Shown one piece after another: positions 1 through 8,358 of a DNA stretch of 64,000 nucleotides (positions are counted from its first letter, which is position 1; each line of letters begins with the position of its first letter). The DNA is from Vicinamibacterales bacterium (GTDB lineage: Bacteria; Acidobacteriota; Vicinamibacteria; Vicinamibacterales; UBA8438): positions 62,001-126,000 of the forward strand of contig CATQHX010000010.1 in NCBI GenBank assembly GCA_958296065.1, in the 5' to 3' direction. The notes beneath the pieces are model-generated. The model searched no databases and was not told the origin of the DNA. It worked only from the letters and a program-made list of their open reading frames with translations. The translations under genes and the position numbers were made by a program.

Positions 1-264
1 GAGCCGTCCGAAGGCATCGACGGTCTGCGCCACGGCGGCGTCCACCGCGGCTGGGTCACGGACGTCTCCCGCCACCGCCAACGCCCGGACACCGAGCGCC
101 TCGATTTCCCCGCGGGTGGGTTCCAGGTGCTCCGCCTTGCGGCTGGTAATGGCCACGTCGCAGCCGTGCGCGGCCAGGGCGAGCGACAGCCCCCGGCAGA
201 TGCCGGTGCCGCCCCCGGTTACGAGCGCCGCATTGCCCTTCAGCAGATCAGGTTCGAACCCCAT
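1..264 (-). CDS. Short-chain dehydrogenase/reductase (SDR), N-terminal part, cut by window edge
   Basis: The 88 visible codons form the N-terminal half of a Rossmann-fold SDR. A beta strand leads into the glycine-rich cofactor loop 'LVTGGGTGICRGLSLALA' (about residues 15-32), followed by 'VAITSRK', which ends the second strand and favours NADP(H), and a 'GDVRDPAAV' segment typical of the adenine-binding loop. The loop has Cys where most members have Gly (GTGIC instead of GTGIG). The TGGGTG form resembles 2,4-dienoyl-CoA reductase or peroxisomal enoyl-CoA reductase relatives, but the substrate cannot be fixed from this half. The ATG is preceded by a good GGAGAGGA ribosome site. It lies 23 bases after the orphan antitoxin gene on the same strand and could be co-transcribed with it. 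Confidence 0.85.
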   Translation of the reverse strand, partial: MGFEPDLLKGNAALVTGGGTGICRGLSLALAAHGCDVAITSRKAEHLEPTRGEIEALGVRALAVAGDVRDPAAVDAAVAQTVDAFGRL

Positions 265-287
265 TGAGTGTCCTCTCCTTCGTCTCC

Positions 288-458
288 TTACTTACCGTCC
301 GGATGCCGCTCGCGAAGCTCGCGCGATGTCGGTCGAAACGCTACCCTCTCGAGCTCCGCCAGCACGAAATCGGACAGGGAAGTTCCCTCCATCGCCGCCT
401 TCGCCTTGAGCGCGCGATGCAACTCCACGGGGACGTTCCTGACCTGGAGATTCGGCAT
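288..458 (-). CDS. Small VapB/FitA-like antitoxin without a partner toxin
   Basis: A 56-residue protein begins 'MPNLQVRNVPVELHRALKAK' and continues with a 'GTSLSDFVLAELE' helix. A short N-terminal strand followed by two helices is the ribbon-helix-helix layout of FitA/VapB antitoxins, and the 'R.VP.ELHRALKAKA...G.SLSDF' pattern is characteristic of those that pair with PIN-domain toxins. The start is fixed by an in-frame TAG four codons upstream (468-470). In a normal module the toxin gene follows and overlaps, but here the next gene is the dehydrogenase (start 264), so the antitoxin appears solitary. The perfect dyad at 475-489, just upstream, would be the expected autoregulatory operator. 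Confidence 0.75.
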   Translation of the reverse strand: MPNLQVRNVPVELHRALKAKAAMEGTSLSDFVLAELERVAFRPTSRELRERHPDGK

Positions 459-474
459 GCGATCAGACTATTTG

Positions 475-489
475 CATGCAGTCTGCATG
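475..489. promoter_or_regulatory. Perfect palindrome, probable operator of the orphan antitoxin
   Basis: CATGCAG-T-CTGCATG is a perfect 7+1+7 inverted repeat lying 17 bases upstream of the antitoxin start codon on the minus strand. Ribbon-helix-helix antitoxins repress their own promoters by binding such short dyads. On the minus strand a TTGGAC hexamer (complement of 489-494) could act as a -35 box, with the dyad occupying the spacer. This is an inference from position and symmetry. The dyad also lies upstream of the plus-strand transporter gene at 557, so it may affect both directions. Confidence 0.5.
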
Positions 490-556
490 TCCAATGTCCC
501 GCCGCGTGTCCCATGCCGTTCTTGCCGGCTGGAACCCGGCGCGCCGCAGCCATACA

Positions 557-1591
557 ATGCGCGAGTTGCCGGTGCTGACGGTCCTGACCAACGCCTTTCC
601 CCTCTGGCTGCTCCTTGCCAGCGGCATCGCTCTGGTCCGCCCCGAGCTGTTCACCTGGTTCAGCGGGCCGTTCATCACCGTCGGGCTGGGCGTCATCATG
701 CTGAGCATGGGGATGACGGTCGGGTTCGAGGACTTCCGCCGCATCGCCCGCGAACGGACCAGCGTCCTGCCCGGCGTCGCGCTGCAATACACGCTGATGC
801 CGCTGCTCGGGTGGAGCATCGGGTGGCTGCTGGATCTGCCGACACCGTTCGCCGTCGGGCTGATCCTCGTCTCGTGCTGCCCGGGCGGCACCGCCTCGAA
901 CGTGATCGCGTTCCTGGCCCGCGCCGACGTCGCTCTCTCCGTAACGATGACCACCGCCTCGACGCTGCTTGCGGTGCTGATGACACCGACGCTGACCGCG
1001 CTGCTCGCGGGAAGCCGGATCGACGTGCCGGCCGGGGGACTACTGCTCGACACCCTGCAAGTCGTCGTGCTTCCCGTGGTGGCCGGCGCGGTGCTCAAGG
1101 CGCGCTTCCCGGCCGCCTGCCGCCGCGTCCTGCCGGTGGCGCCGCTGGTGGCGGTGGCCACCATCGTGCTGATTGCCGCCTCGGTCATCGGCGGCGGACG
1201 GGAACAGGTGATCGAGGCGGGCGCCCGCTTGCTGCTCGCCGTTCTCTTCCTGCATGCCGGCGGGTTCGTGCTCGGCTACACGGTGGCCCGCCTCTGGATC
1301 GGCCGCGAGCAGGCGGCGCGAACCGCTGCCATCGAAGTGGGCATGCAGAACTCGGGGCTCGGCGTCGTCCTGGCACGGCAGAACTTCGCGAATCCGCTGG
1401 TCGCCATCCCGAGCGCGATGTCCGCCGTGATGCACTCGATCGTCGGCAGCGTCGCCGCCGCGATCTGGCGGATGGCGAAGGCGCGGCCGCCGCAAGGGGA
1501 GCCCGCCGCGGGTGATGGCGGCAGCATCGCGACGGCGGCGGACCAACCAGGCGCCAGTTCGCCCGACGATGCTGCACAATGGAGGCAGTAA
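557..1591 (+). CDS. Bile acid:sodium symporter family (BASS/SBF) membrane transporter
   Basis: A 344-residue polytopic membrane protein with about nine or ten hydrophobic segments. Family signatures are 'MLSMGMTVGFEDF' (residues 48-60), the cation-site motif 'SCCPGGTASNVIAFLAR' (106-122) and 'EVGMQNSGLGVVLA' (260-273), all highly conserved in SBF-like sodium-coupled carriers. Bacterial members carry organic anions such as bile acids, pantoate, pyruvate or sulfonates; the actual substrate is unknown. The chosen ATG at 557 starts just before the first transmembrane helix; the longer reading frame back to 476 adds a non-hydrophobic stretch and would overlap the palindrome. There is no obvious Shine-Dalgarno site. 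The tail is Gly/Ala-rich. Confidence 0.88.
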   Translation: MRELPVLTVLTNAFPLWLLLASGIALVRPELFTWFSGPFITVGLGVIMLSMGMTVGFEDFRRIARERTSVLPGVALQYTLMPLLGWSIGWLLDLPTPFAVGLILVSCCPGGTASNVIAFLARADVALSVTMTTASTLLAVLMTPTLTALLAGSRIDVPAGGLLLDTLQVVVLPVVAGAVLKARFPAACRRVLPVAPLVAVATIVLIAASVIGGGREQVIEAGARLLLAVLFLHAGGFVLGYTVARLWIGREQAARTAAIEVGMQNSGLGVVLARQNFANPLVAIPSAMSAVMHSIVGSVAAAIWRMAKARPPQGEPAAGDGGSIATAADQPGASSPDDAAQWRQ

Positions 1592-1635
1592 GGGAGCGAC
1601 GCGGCGAAAAGCGCTCCGCGCAAGGGGTGTCGGCA

Positions 1636-2052
1636 ATGAAGAAAGTGCTTACGGTCGTGGCGTGCGTTCTTGTCCTGCTTGCCGCTGCAGCGTCCGCGGA
1701 CGCGCAGTCGCGCAAGACGACGGGAATCGTGTCCATTCTCGCGGGCGCCGGTCTCGTTGTCGCCGCGTTCGACTACGAGACCGACATCTGCCCCGACGGC
1801 TACAGCAAGCACACCTCTCAGTACCAGCCGACGCAGTGCCTCTACGTCAGTCTGGATCCGCCGTTCGACACGGACCTCCGCGACGCGACCACCAACGCGG
1901 ACTTCACGCGTCCCAAGCTCGCCTGGGCCGGCATCGGCGCCATCGGCCTCGGCGCCGTGCTCCTTACGCTGCCGGACAACCGCGTGACGAGAGATCTCGA
2001 CGTGCAGGTGTCGCCGGAGCGGGTGGCGGTGCGGCGGAAGTTCGGCTGGTAG
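1636..2052 (+). CDS. Exported hypothetical protein with signal peptide
   Basis: The 138-residue product starts with a clear Sec signal, 'MKKVLTVVACVLVLLAAA', followed by an Ala-x-Ala type site near 'ASADAQS'. The mature part has a hydrophobic segment ('GIVSILAGAGLVVAAF'), a Cys pair separated by about 20 residues ('DICPDGY...TQCLYV') that could form a periplasmic disulfide, a second hydrophobic segment ('WAGIGAIGLGAVLLTL') and a basic end. I do not recognise a family. The ATG at 1636 is preferred over upstream alternatives because the signal peptide begins there. It converges with the DUF4202 gene. Confidence 0.65.
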   Translation: MKKVLTVVACVLVLLAAAASADAQSRKTTGIVSILAGAGLVVAAFDYETDICPDGYSKHTSQYQPTQCLYVSLDPPFDTDLRDATTNADFTRPKLAWAGIGAIGLGAVLLTLPDNRVTRDLDVQVSPERVAVRRKFGW

Positions 2053-2174
2053 GCCCCCGCCGCCGGGGGACGCATGCGCTTCTCTCCAACCCGTGCCTTC
2101 CACACTCCCGAAGACCGCGACCGTCACGCAACGCAGGTGCGACCTCGGTTGGCAGCCTGATCGGTCTCTCCCGA

Positions 2175-2774
2175 TCAACCGATGGCGCGCGCCACGAGCG
2201 CCCGCAACTCCGGTGCAAGGTCGAGATCCAGCGCCGCCGCCCGGCCCTGGTCGGACATCTTCCGCCACGTCTTCCGCAGAATTCCCACAACCTTCTCGTC
2301 GTCGTGCCGCGCCGCGAACCGTACGAGGTAGTGGCTCAGGAAGACCAGGCAGGCAACGTCCTCAAGTAGCTGAACCTCGGAATCCGCCTTCAGACGCTCC
2401 TTCCGCAGCAGCGCCTGGATTCGCTCGACAGTGTCGTCGTCGTAGCCGATCCCCCGCAGAATCTCGCCCGCGGTCTCCGCGTGGAAGCGGCCCAGGTCCG
2501 TTCGCCAGCGGCGGTAGCCGTCGCGACCCTCCGGATAGCTGTCGCGCGGCACGGTCCAGCGTCGGATGTGCTGGCAGCGCACGGCCAGTCGTACGATCTC
2601 GGAAGCCTCCGGGGCGAAACGCTCCAGCGCATCCGACATCCGTTGCGCGTAGAGCAGTTCCTTCGGATGGGAGGCACAGTCGGCCGTCTCGACGTTGGGA
2701 TCCTCGGCGTTCGCACGGTCGAAACGCGCGACAGCTTCCCGGAAGCGCTCCGACGGCTCGAATGTCCGGCTCAT
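2175..2774 (-). CDS. DUF4202 family protein
   Basis: A 199-residue, mostly helical soluble protein. Typical DUF4202 segments are 'RFDRANAEDPN' near the N-terminus, 'KELLYAQRMSDALERF', 'AVRCQHIRRWTVPRDSYP' (about residues 66-83) and 'DVACLVFLSHYLVRFA'. The His-rich helical core (Q-H-I-R-R-W and a later F-H-A-E) looks like a degenerate HD-type metal site, but the family function is not known to me. It is transcribed divergently from the sulfur-assimilation leader that begins around 3070, with about 300 bases between them, so a shared control region is possible. A GGAGCC sequence precedes the ATG. Confidence 0.75.
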   Translation of the reverse strand: MSRTFEPSERFREAVARFDRANAEDPNVETADCASHPKELLYAQRMSDALERFAPEASEIVRLAVRCQHIRRWTVPRDSYPEGRDGYRRWRTDLGRFHAETAGEILRGIGYDDDTVERIQALLRKERLKADSEVQLLEDVACLVFLSHYLVRFAARHDDEKVVGILRKTWRKMSDQGRAAALDLDLAPELRALVARAIG

Positions 2775-3039
2775 CGCGGTGGCTCCGTAGCCCGCGGCGT
2801 AAACGCCTGGTTGACCGGCGCGCAGGCGGGTATGTTCCGGCCGGACTCAGTCCGGCGCTCCGACGTAACCCGCCTTCTCAAGGTGCAGGATGATCTTCCT
2901 TCCCCGCAGACAGGTATGACCGCGTAAACAACCTTGTACTGTAGCACGCGGGTCAGCCGCGCCCCCTCGAAACCATTCCGGACGATCGGCCGTCCCGCCG
3001 ACGGTGCCGCAACGGCGCGCGGGGACATCGGCCTCCAGC
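2775..3039. other. Divergent intergenic region without a supported gene
   Basis: This non-coding stretch separates the DUF4202 gene from the cysteine leader. It contains a compact perfect hairpin, GCCGGAC-TCA-GTCCGGC, at 2840-2856. The hairpin has no T-run and lies where the DUF4202 transcript would begin, so it is more likely a 5' leader structure or protein-binding dyad than a terminator. No convincing ORF or RNA gene is seen. Confidence 0.4.
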
Positions 3040-3070
3040 TTGACGCGCGGCCGTGCTTACACGCTAGAAT
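3040..3070 (+). promoter_or_regulatory. Candidate promoter of the cysteine leader/siroheme operon
   Basis: TTGACG (3040-3045) and TAGAAT (3065-3070) resemble sigma70-type -35 and -10 boxes, separated by 19 bases, which is somewhat long. Transcription from here would start about 3077, so the leader ORF start at 3087/3090 would be close to the 5' end and the AGGAG at 3073-3077 would be at the very margin of the transcript. A promoter slightly further upstream is therefore also possible. The assignment rests only on hexamer similarity. Confidence 0.35.
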
Positions 3071-3089
3071 TCCAGGAGTAAGCACCGTG

Positions 3090-3191
3090 ATGACGATATT
3101 GTTGACCGTTTGCGCTTGTTGTTGCTGTTGTACGGGGTCCCGAGGGATCCCCCGCGCCGACGGTCTTACCGCGTTGCACGCCGCTACCTAG
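3090..3191 (+). CDS. Cysteine-rich leader peptide (attenuator ORF)
   Basis: A short ORF of 33 codons begins 'MTILLTVCACCCCCTG': six of the seven codons at 3111-3131 are Cys (TGC GCT TGT TGT TGC TGT TGT). Four of the six are TGT, which is rare in this G/C-ending genome, where neighbouring genes use TGC almost exclusively. Initiation could be at ATG 3090 or GTG 3087; an AGGAG at 3073-3077 supports either. The ORF ends at TAG 3189-3191, 32 bases before a strong intrinsic terminator. Leader peptides with runs of the regulated amino acid's codons are the sensors of transcription attenuators (trp, his, leu), and poly-cysteine leader ORFs are known upstream of sulfur genes in mycobacteria. Here it probably senses charged tRNA-Cys and controls the siroheme/sulfite reductase operon. 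Confidence 0.8.
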   Translation: MTILLTVCACCCCCTGSRGIPRADGLTALHAAT

Positions 3192-3256
3192 ACGAGACAG
3201 AGCAAGCAACGCGCGACACCAAGGCCCGGGGGGCGGACGCCCTCCGGGCTTTTTTT
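3133..3256 (+). promoter_or_regulatory. Cysteine-responsive transcription attenuator (alternative RNA pairings)
   Basis: Three pairings can be drawn in the leader RNA. First, GGGG-TCCC (3134-3141) can pair with GGGA-T-CCCC (3144-3152) directly after the Cys codons. Second, CCCCCGCGCC (3149-3158) is complementary to nine of ten bases of the terminator's 5' arm, GGCCCGGGGG (3223-3232), and would act as an antiterminator. Third is the terminator itself (3224-3256). A ribosome stalled on the Cys codons (3111-3131) would cover the first hairpin, free 3149-3158 and favour antitermination; a ribosome running to the stop would allow termination. A further 8-bp pairing, CGCGTTGC 3170-3177 with GCAACGCG 3206-3213, brackets the stop codon. 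The logic is that of classical amino-acid attenuators. Energies were not computed. Confidence 0.6.
3224..3256 (+). terminator. Intrinsic terminator of the cysteine attenuator
   Basis: An 11-bp stem GCCCGGGGGGC (3224-3234) / GCCCTCCGGGC (3239-3249), with one G-U wobble (3230:3243), closes a GGAC tetraloop and is followed by seven T residues (3250-3256). It is the clearest rho-independent terminator in the window, and it lies between a short leader ORF and the operon's structural genes rather than at an operon end, which is diagnostic of attenuation. Confidence 0.9.
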
Positions 3257-3317
3257 GTGCCCTTGCATGGTTAGTGGACCCTTGCGTGTCGCATCCCCCG
3301 CGAGAAGGAGACCACTC

Positions 3318-3595
3318 GTGACCGTCGAGACGCCGCAACGAGCCGATGCGCGGGTCGTCGAGTGGGACGCCAATCCGGGATCGCCAGGATCAACCCGCTC
3401 GCCGACCGGACCAGGCAGGACGTCTGGCGGCGCATCATCGAACACGACGTGCCGTACAATCCGCTGCATGATCTCGGGTATCCGAGCACCGGCCGCGGCC
3501 CGTGCACGAGCGCGGTGCCGCCGGACGAGGTCGACCGCGCGGGCCGGTGGCGGGGCAGCGCCAGGACGGAATGCGGACTGCACGGCCGCAGCCAG
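3318..3595 (+). pseudogene. cysH: Decayed adenylyl-sulfate (APS) reductase, cysH remnant
   Basis: A GTG at 3318 with an excellent AGAAGGAG ribosome site (3303-3310) starts a frame reading '...RADARVVEWDAN'. After 3374 homology moves to another frame: '(G)IARINPLADRTRQDVW', 'HDVPYNPLHDLGYPS', 'AGRW' and 'TECGLH'. This is the C-terminal third of APS/PAPS reductase (intact: INPLADWT, GYPSIGCAPC, AGRWWWE, KECGLH). About 150 N-terminal residues are missing, a one-base deletion lies near 3375, and the first Cys of the iron-sulfur CxxC is Arg (GRGPC), although the C-terminal catalytic Cys remains. The normal stop is gone, so the remnant reads in frame into the siroheme synthase gene at 3596. The GTG frame ends at 3620, overlapping the next start, and may still give translational coupling. 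It cannot encode a working reductase. Confidence 0.8.
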
Positions 3596-4201
3596 ATGTA
3601 CCTCTACCCCGCCTTTCTGAAGCTCCGCGGCCGGCAGGTGGTGGTGGTGGGCGCAGGACCCGTCGCCGCCTCGAAGCTGCGAGGTCTGCTCGACGCGGGG
3701 GCGAACGTCACCGTCGTGGCGCCGAAGTGGGTCGACGAAGCGGCCGCGGCGGACGTCACGCGGGTTGAACGCGAGTTCCGGCCGTCCGATCTGGACGGCG
3801 CGTGGCTGGTCGTGGCGGCGGCGACGCCGGCCGTCAATCGAGAGGTGGCGCAGGCGGCCGAGGCGCGTTGCGTTTTCGTCAACGCGGTCGACGACCCGTC
3901 CAACGCCAGCCTTTACTTGGGCGGCGTCCTGCACCGCTCCGGGGTGACCGTCGCCGTTTCCACCGACGGGCAGGCGCCGGCCCTGGCCGGGCTGCTGCGC
4001 GAGGCCCTCGACGCACTGCTGCCGCCCGACGAGCTCGAACGCTGGCTGTCCGAGGCCGCGCGGCTGCGCCGGCGGTGGCGGGCCGAGCAGGTGCCGATGG
4101 CAGCACGCCGTCCCGAACTGCTCGAGGCGCTGGTGAAGCTGTACACACGTGACGGAAGCCAGGCGGACCGGGGAGCGGAGACCGCGACCCGCGGAGCATG
4201 A
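3596..4201 (+). CDS. Precorrin-2 dehydrogenase / sirohydrochlorin ferrochelatase (CysG N-domain, Met8-like)
   Basis: The 201-residue protein starts 'MYLYPAFLKLRGRQVVVVGAG' with the Rossmann motif GAGPVAASK (about residues 18-26), then 'ANVTVVAP', 'LVVAAATPAVNREVAQAA' and 'FVNAVDDPSNASLYLGGVL', the standard siroheme synthase NAD-binding and active-site region including the catalytic Asp of 'VDDP'. The helical 'SVSTDGQAPALAGLLRE'-type segment ('AVSTDGQAPALAGLLREAL') follows. It oxidises precorrin-2 and inserts iron to make siroheme, the prosthetic group of the reductase encoded two genes downstream. There is no Shine-Dalgarno site at ATG 3596; translation is probably coupled to the cysH remnant, whose frame is continuous with it. 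The methyltransferase domain is a separate downstream gene. Confidence 0.85.
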   Translation: MYLYPAFLKLRGRQVVVVGAGPVAASKLRGLLDAGANVTVVAPKWVDEAAAADVTRVEREFRPSDLDGAWLVVAAATPAVNREVAQAAEARCVFVNAVDDPSNASLYLGGVLHRSGVTVAVSTDGQAPALAGLLREALDALLPPDELERWLSEAARLRRRWRAEQVPMAARRPELLEALVKLYTRDGSQADRGAETATRGA

Positions 4202-4205
4202 GTTC

Positions 4206-5081
4206 ATGACGTCCAGCATGAGGCCAACGCCACCCGCGGAACCCGGAGTTCGTGGCGAGACCCTGCGCCGCGGGTTACCGGGGTTCGTATCGCTGGTCGG
4301 TGCCGGTCCCGGCGACCCGGAACTGCTGACGCTCAAGGCGGCCCGGCGCCTCGCCGAGGCGGATCTGTTGCTGTACGACGGGCTCGTGCCGACGGAGATC
4401 ACGGCGCGGGCGACGCGGGCGCAGCACTTCTGTGTCAGCAAGCGGGCGGGGCGCCCATCGGTGGACCAGGAGACGATCCATCAGGTGATGGTCCGCGGCG
4501 CGCGGCGCGGCAAGCGTGTCGTACGGCTGAAGAACGGCGACCCGTTCCTGTTGGGGCGGGGCGGTGAGGAGGCCCTGGCCCTGCGCGCCGCGGGTATTCC
4601 GTTCGAGGTCATTCCGGGGATCACGGCGGCGGTCGCGGCCCCCGCGCTGGCGGGTATTCCGGTGACTCACCGCGGGCTCGCGGCCGGGTTCACGGTGGTC
4701 TCGGGGCATGCCCCGGCGGCGTTCGAGCCGATTCTGGGTGCGGTGGCGCCCGGATCGATGACCGTCATCGTGCTGATGGGCCTGCGGAACCGCGGGCGCG
4801 TCGCCGAGACGTTGCTGGGACGAGGCTGGCGCCCGCAAACGCCGGCGGCGATCGTGCTGGCCGCGTCGACACCCGAGATGCGGGTCTGGACGGGGCGACT
4901 CGACCAACTGGGAATCGCTCCCTTGGATGCTTCGGCCGGCGCACCTGGCACGATAGTCGTCGGCGAGGTGGCGTACCTGAGCACGCTGGTCGGCGGAACG
5001 CCGGCACGGACGCTCACCGCAGCCGCAGTCGCGCAGCCGGAGCGGACTCTCGAACGCGTGGGCAAACAAGGAAACGTGTGA
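4206..5081 (+). CDS. cobA: Uroporphyrinogen-III C-methyltransferase (SUMT)
   Basis: The 291-residue protein carries all SUMT signatures: 'FVSLVGAGPGDPELLTLKA' (about residues 28-46), 'ADLLLYDGLV', 'VVRLKNGDPFLLGRGGEE', 'FEVIPGITAAVAAPALAGIP' and 'VTHRG'. It transfers two methyl groups from S-adenosylmethionine to uroporphyrinogen III, giving precorrin-2 for the preceding dehydrogenase/ferrochelatase. ATG 4206 lies four bases after the preceding stop; a GTG at 4149 would add a charged, non-conserved extension. Together with the upstream gene it reconstitutes the functions of a split CysG. About 25 residues precede the fold and about 20 low-complexity residues follow it. Confidence 0.93.
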   Translation: MTSSMRPTPPAEPGVRGETLRRGLPGFVSLVGAGPGDPELLTLKAARRLAEADLLLYDGLVPTEITARATRAQHFCVSKRAGRPSVDQETIHQVMVRGARRGKRVVRLKNGDPFLLGRGGEEALALRAAGIPFEVIPGITAAVAAPALAGIPVTHRGLAAGFTVVSGHAPAAFEPILGAVAPGSMTVIVLMGLRNRGRVAETLLGRGWRPQTPAAIVLAASTPEMRVWTGRLDQLGIAPLDASAGAPGTIVVGEVAYLSTLVGGTPARTLTAAAVAQPERTLERVGKQGNV

Positions 5082-5082
5082 C

Positions 5083-7359
<2,277 letters not shown>

Positions 7360-7953
7360 ATGGCATACGAGGCAGCGGCGCTGCAGCGCTTCGGCCTGAA
7401 GCTGTTCGCGGATCCCGCGTCGGCGGGCGCTCCGAGCACGATGATTCCGGTCTTCCACCAGTGGATCCAGGAGCACGCCGTGCCCGGACTCCTGATCGAC
7501 GTGGCCGACTACACGCACCTCGTCGACGGCCCGAGCGTGCTGCTCGTGGCCCACGAGGCCAACTACGCGATCGACGAGACGGGGGGGCGTCCCGGCCTGT
7601 CGTACACCCGCAAGCAGCCGCTCGAAGGGACGTTCGAGCAGCGACTGGCTGCCGCGGCGGCGGCTCTGATTACCGCGGCCCGGCGCCTGGAGCAGGACAC
7701 CTCCCGCATGACCGGCGGCGGCATCACGTTCCCGGGGAACGAAATCGAGTTCGTGGCCAACGATCGCCTGGCCGCGCCGAAGAACGCCGACACCGAGCGC
7801 GCTCTACGACACGAGCTGGCAGGGTTCGGCGGCCGGCTTCTCGGAGGCGCCGACGTGGAGGTCGGGCCGCTGGACGACCCCAGCCGTCTCGGTTTCACCA
7901 TCAAGACGCGCGAGCCCGTTCCGCTCGAAACGCTGCTGTCCAGGGTAGAGTGA
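7360..7953 (+). CDS. Conserved-looking unknown protein coupled to the siroheme reductase
   Basis: The ATG directly abuts the reductase stop codon (no spacer), so the 197-residue product is almost certainly co-translated and functionally linked. It has an alternating alpha/beta pattern: 'IPVFHQWIQEHAVPGLLIDVADYTHLVDGPSVLLVAHEANY' split across two strands, a basic patch 'GRPGLSYTRKQPLEG', a long Ala-rich helix and a final 'LGFTIKTREPVPLETLL'. I do not recognise a named domain and see no metal-binding Cys/His cluster. Position suggests a role in electron delivery, assembly or regulation of the reductase, but this is inference from operon structure only. Confidence 0.75.
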   Translation: MAYEAAALQRFGLKLFADPASAGAPSTMIPVFHQWIQEHAVPGLLIDVADYTHLVDGPSVLLVAHEANYAIDETGGRPGLSYTRKQPLEGTFEQRLAAAAAALITAARRLEQDTSRMTGGGITFPGNEIEFVANDRLAAPKNADTERALRHELAGFGGRLLGGADVEVGPLDDPSRLGFTIKTREPVPLETLLSRVE

Positions 7954-7987
7954 AGTCGGAGCCCCGCGAGCGGCCCAGGGGAAACCG

Positions 7988-8053
7988 ATGCTGTCCAGCT
8001 TCACGATCAAGGACTTCAAGAGCTACCGCGAGGCTACCCTGAAGCTGGCCCGC
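7988..8053 (+). pseudogene. N-terminal stub of an AAA/SMC-like ATPase
   Basis: ATG 7988 opens 'MLSSFTIKDFKSYREATLKL', the exact style of the first strand and loop of RecF/SMC-like AAA ATPases ('...I.NFKSY..A.L.L'), which normally continues into the Walker A loop. Homology stops abruptly at about 8053, before any P-loop, at the point where an oppositely oriented ORF ends. This is a truncated remnant left by a deletion or rearrangement. It is not a functional gene. Confidence 0.6.
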
Positions 8054-8292
8054 TACGTTAGCTCGCCCTCCCACAGCCGGTGCACGAAGACCTCCGCCGG
8101 CAGGATGTCGATGTCGTCTTCAGTACGCCGTGCGCGAGACTCCAGACAGACCACGATCCGCCGGCCGACGCCCGGATGGTCGTACTCAGCCGCGAACAGC
8201 GCGAGCTGGTCTACGTCTTCGAGCTCCGGTTGCGCGGTTGCGGACCGGTCGTGGACGGTTGCGAGCAAACCCACCCGCGCGCACCAGGCCAT
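8053..8292 (-). CDS. Hypothetical protein or remnant convergent with the ATPase stub
   Basis: A 79-residue ORF with plausible protein character: 'DVDQLALFAAEYDHPGVGRR' followed by a strand 'IVVCLESRARRTEDDIDILP' and a terminal 'FVHRLWEGEL'. The alternation of hydrophobic strand and acidic turn looks like the C-terminal end of a larger protein, but I cannot name the family and there is no good ribosome site. Its stop codon sits exactly at the breakpoint of the ATPase stub. It may be a decayed piece of a former accessory operon. Confidence 0.35.
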   Translation of the reverse strand: MAWCARVGLLATVHDRSATAQPELEDVDQLALFAAEYDHPGVGRRIVVCLESRARRTEDDIDILPAEVFVHRLWEGELT

Positions 8293-8358
8293 GAATCAGT
8301 TGTGCTAATACAAAGAGTGCTTGCCATAAGCCGCTGAGGTAGGTACAGTGGCCGGTTC

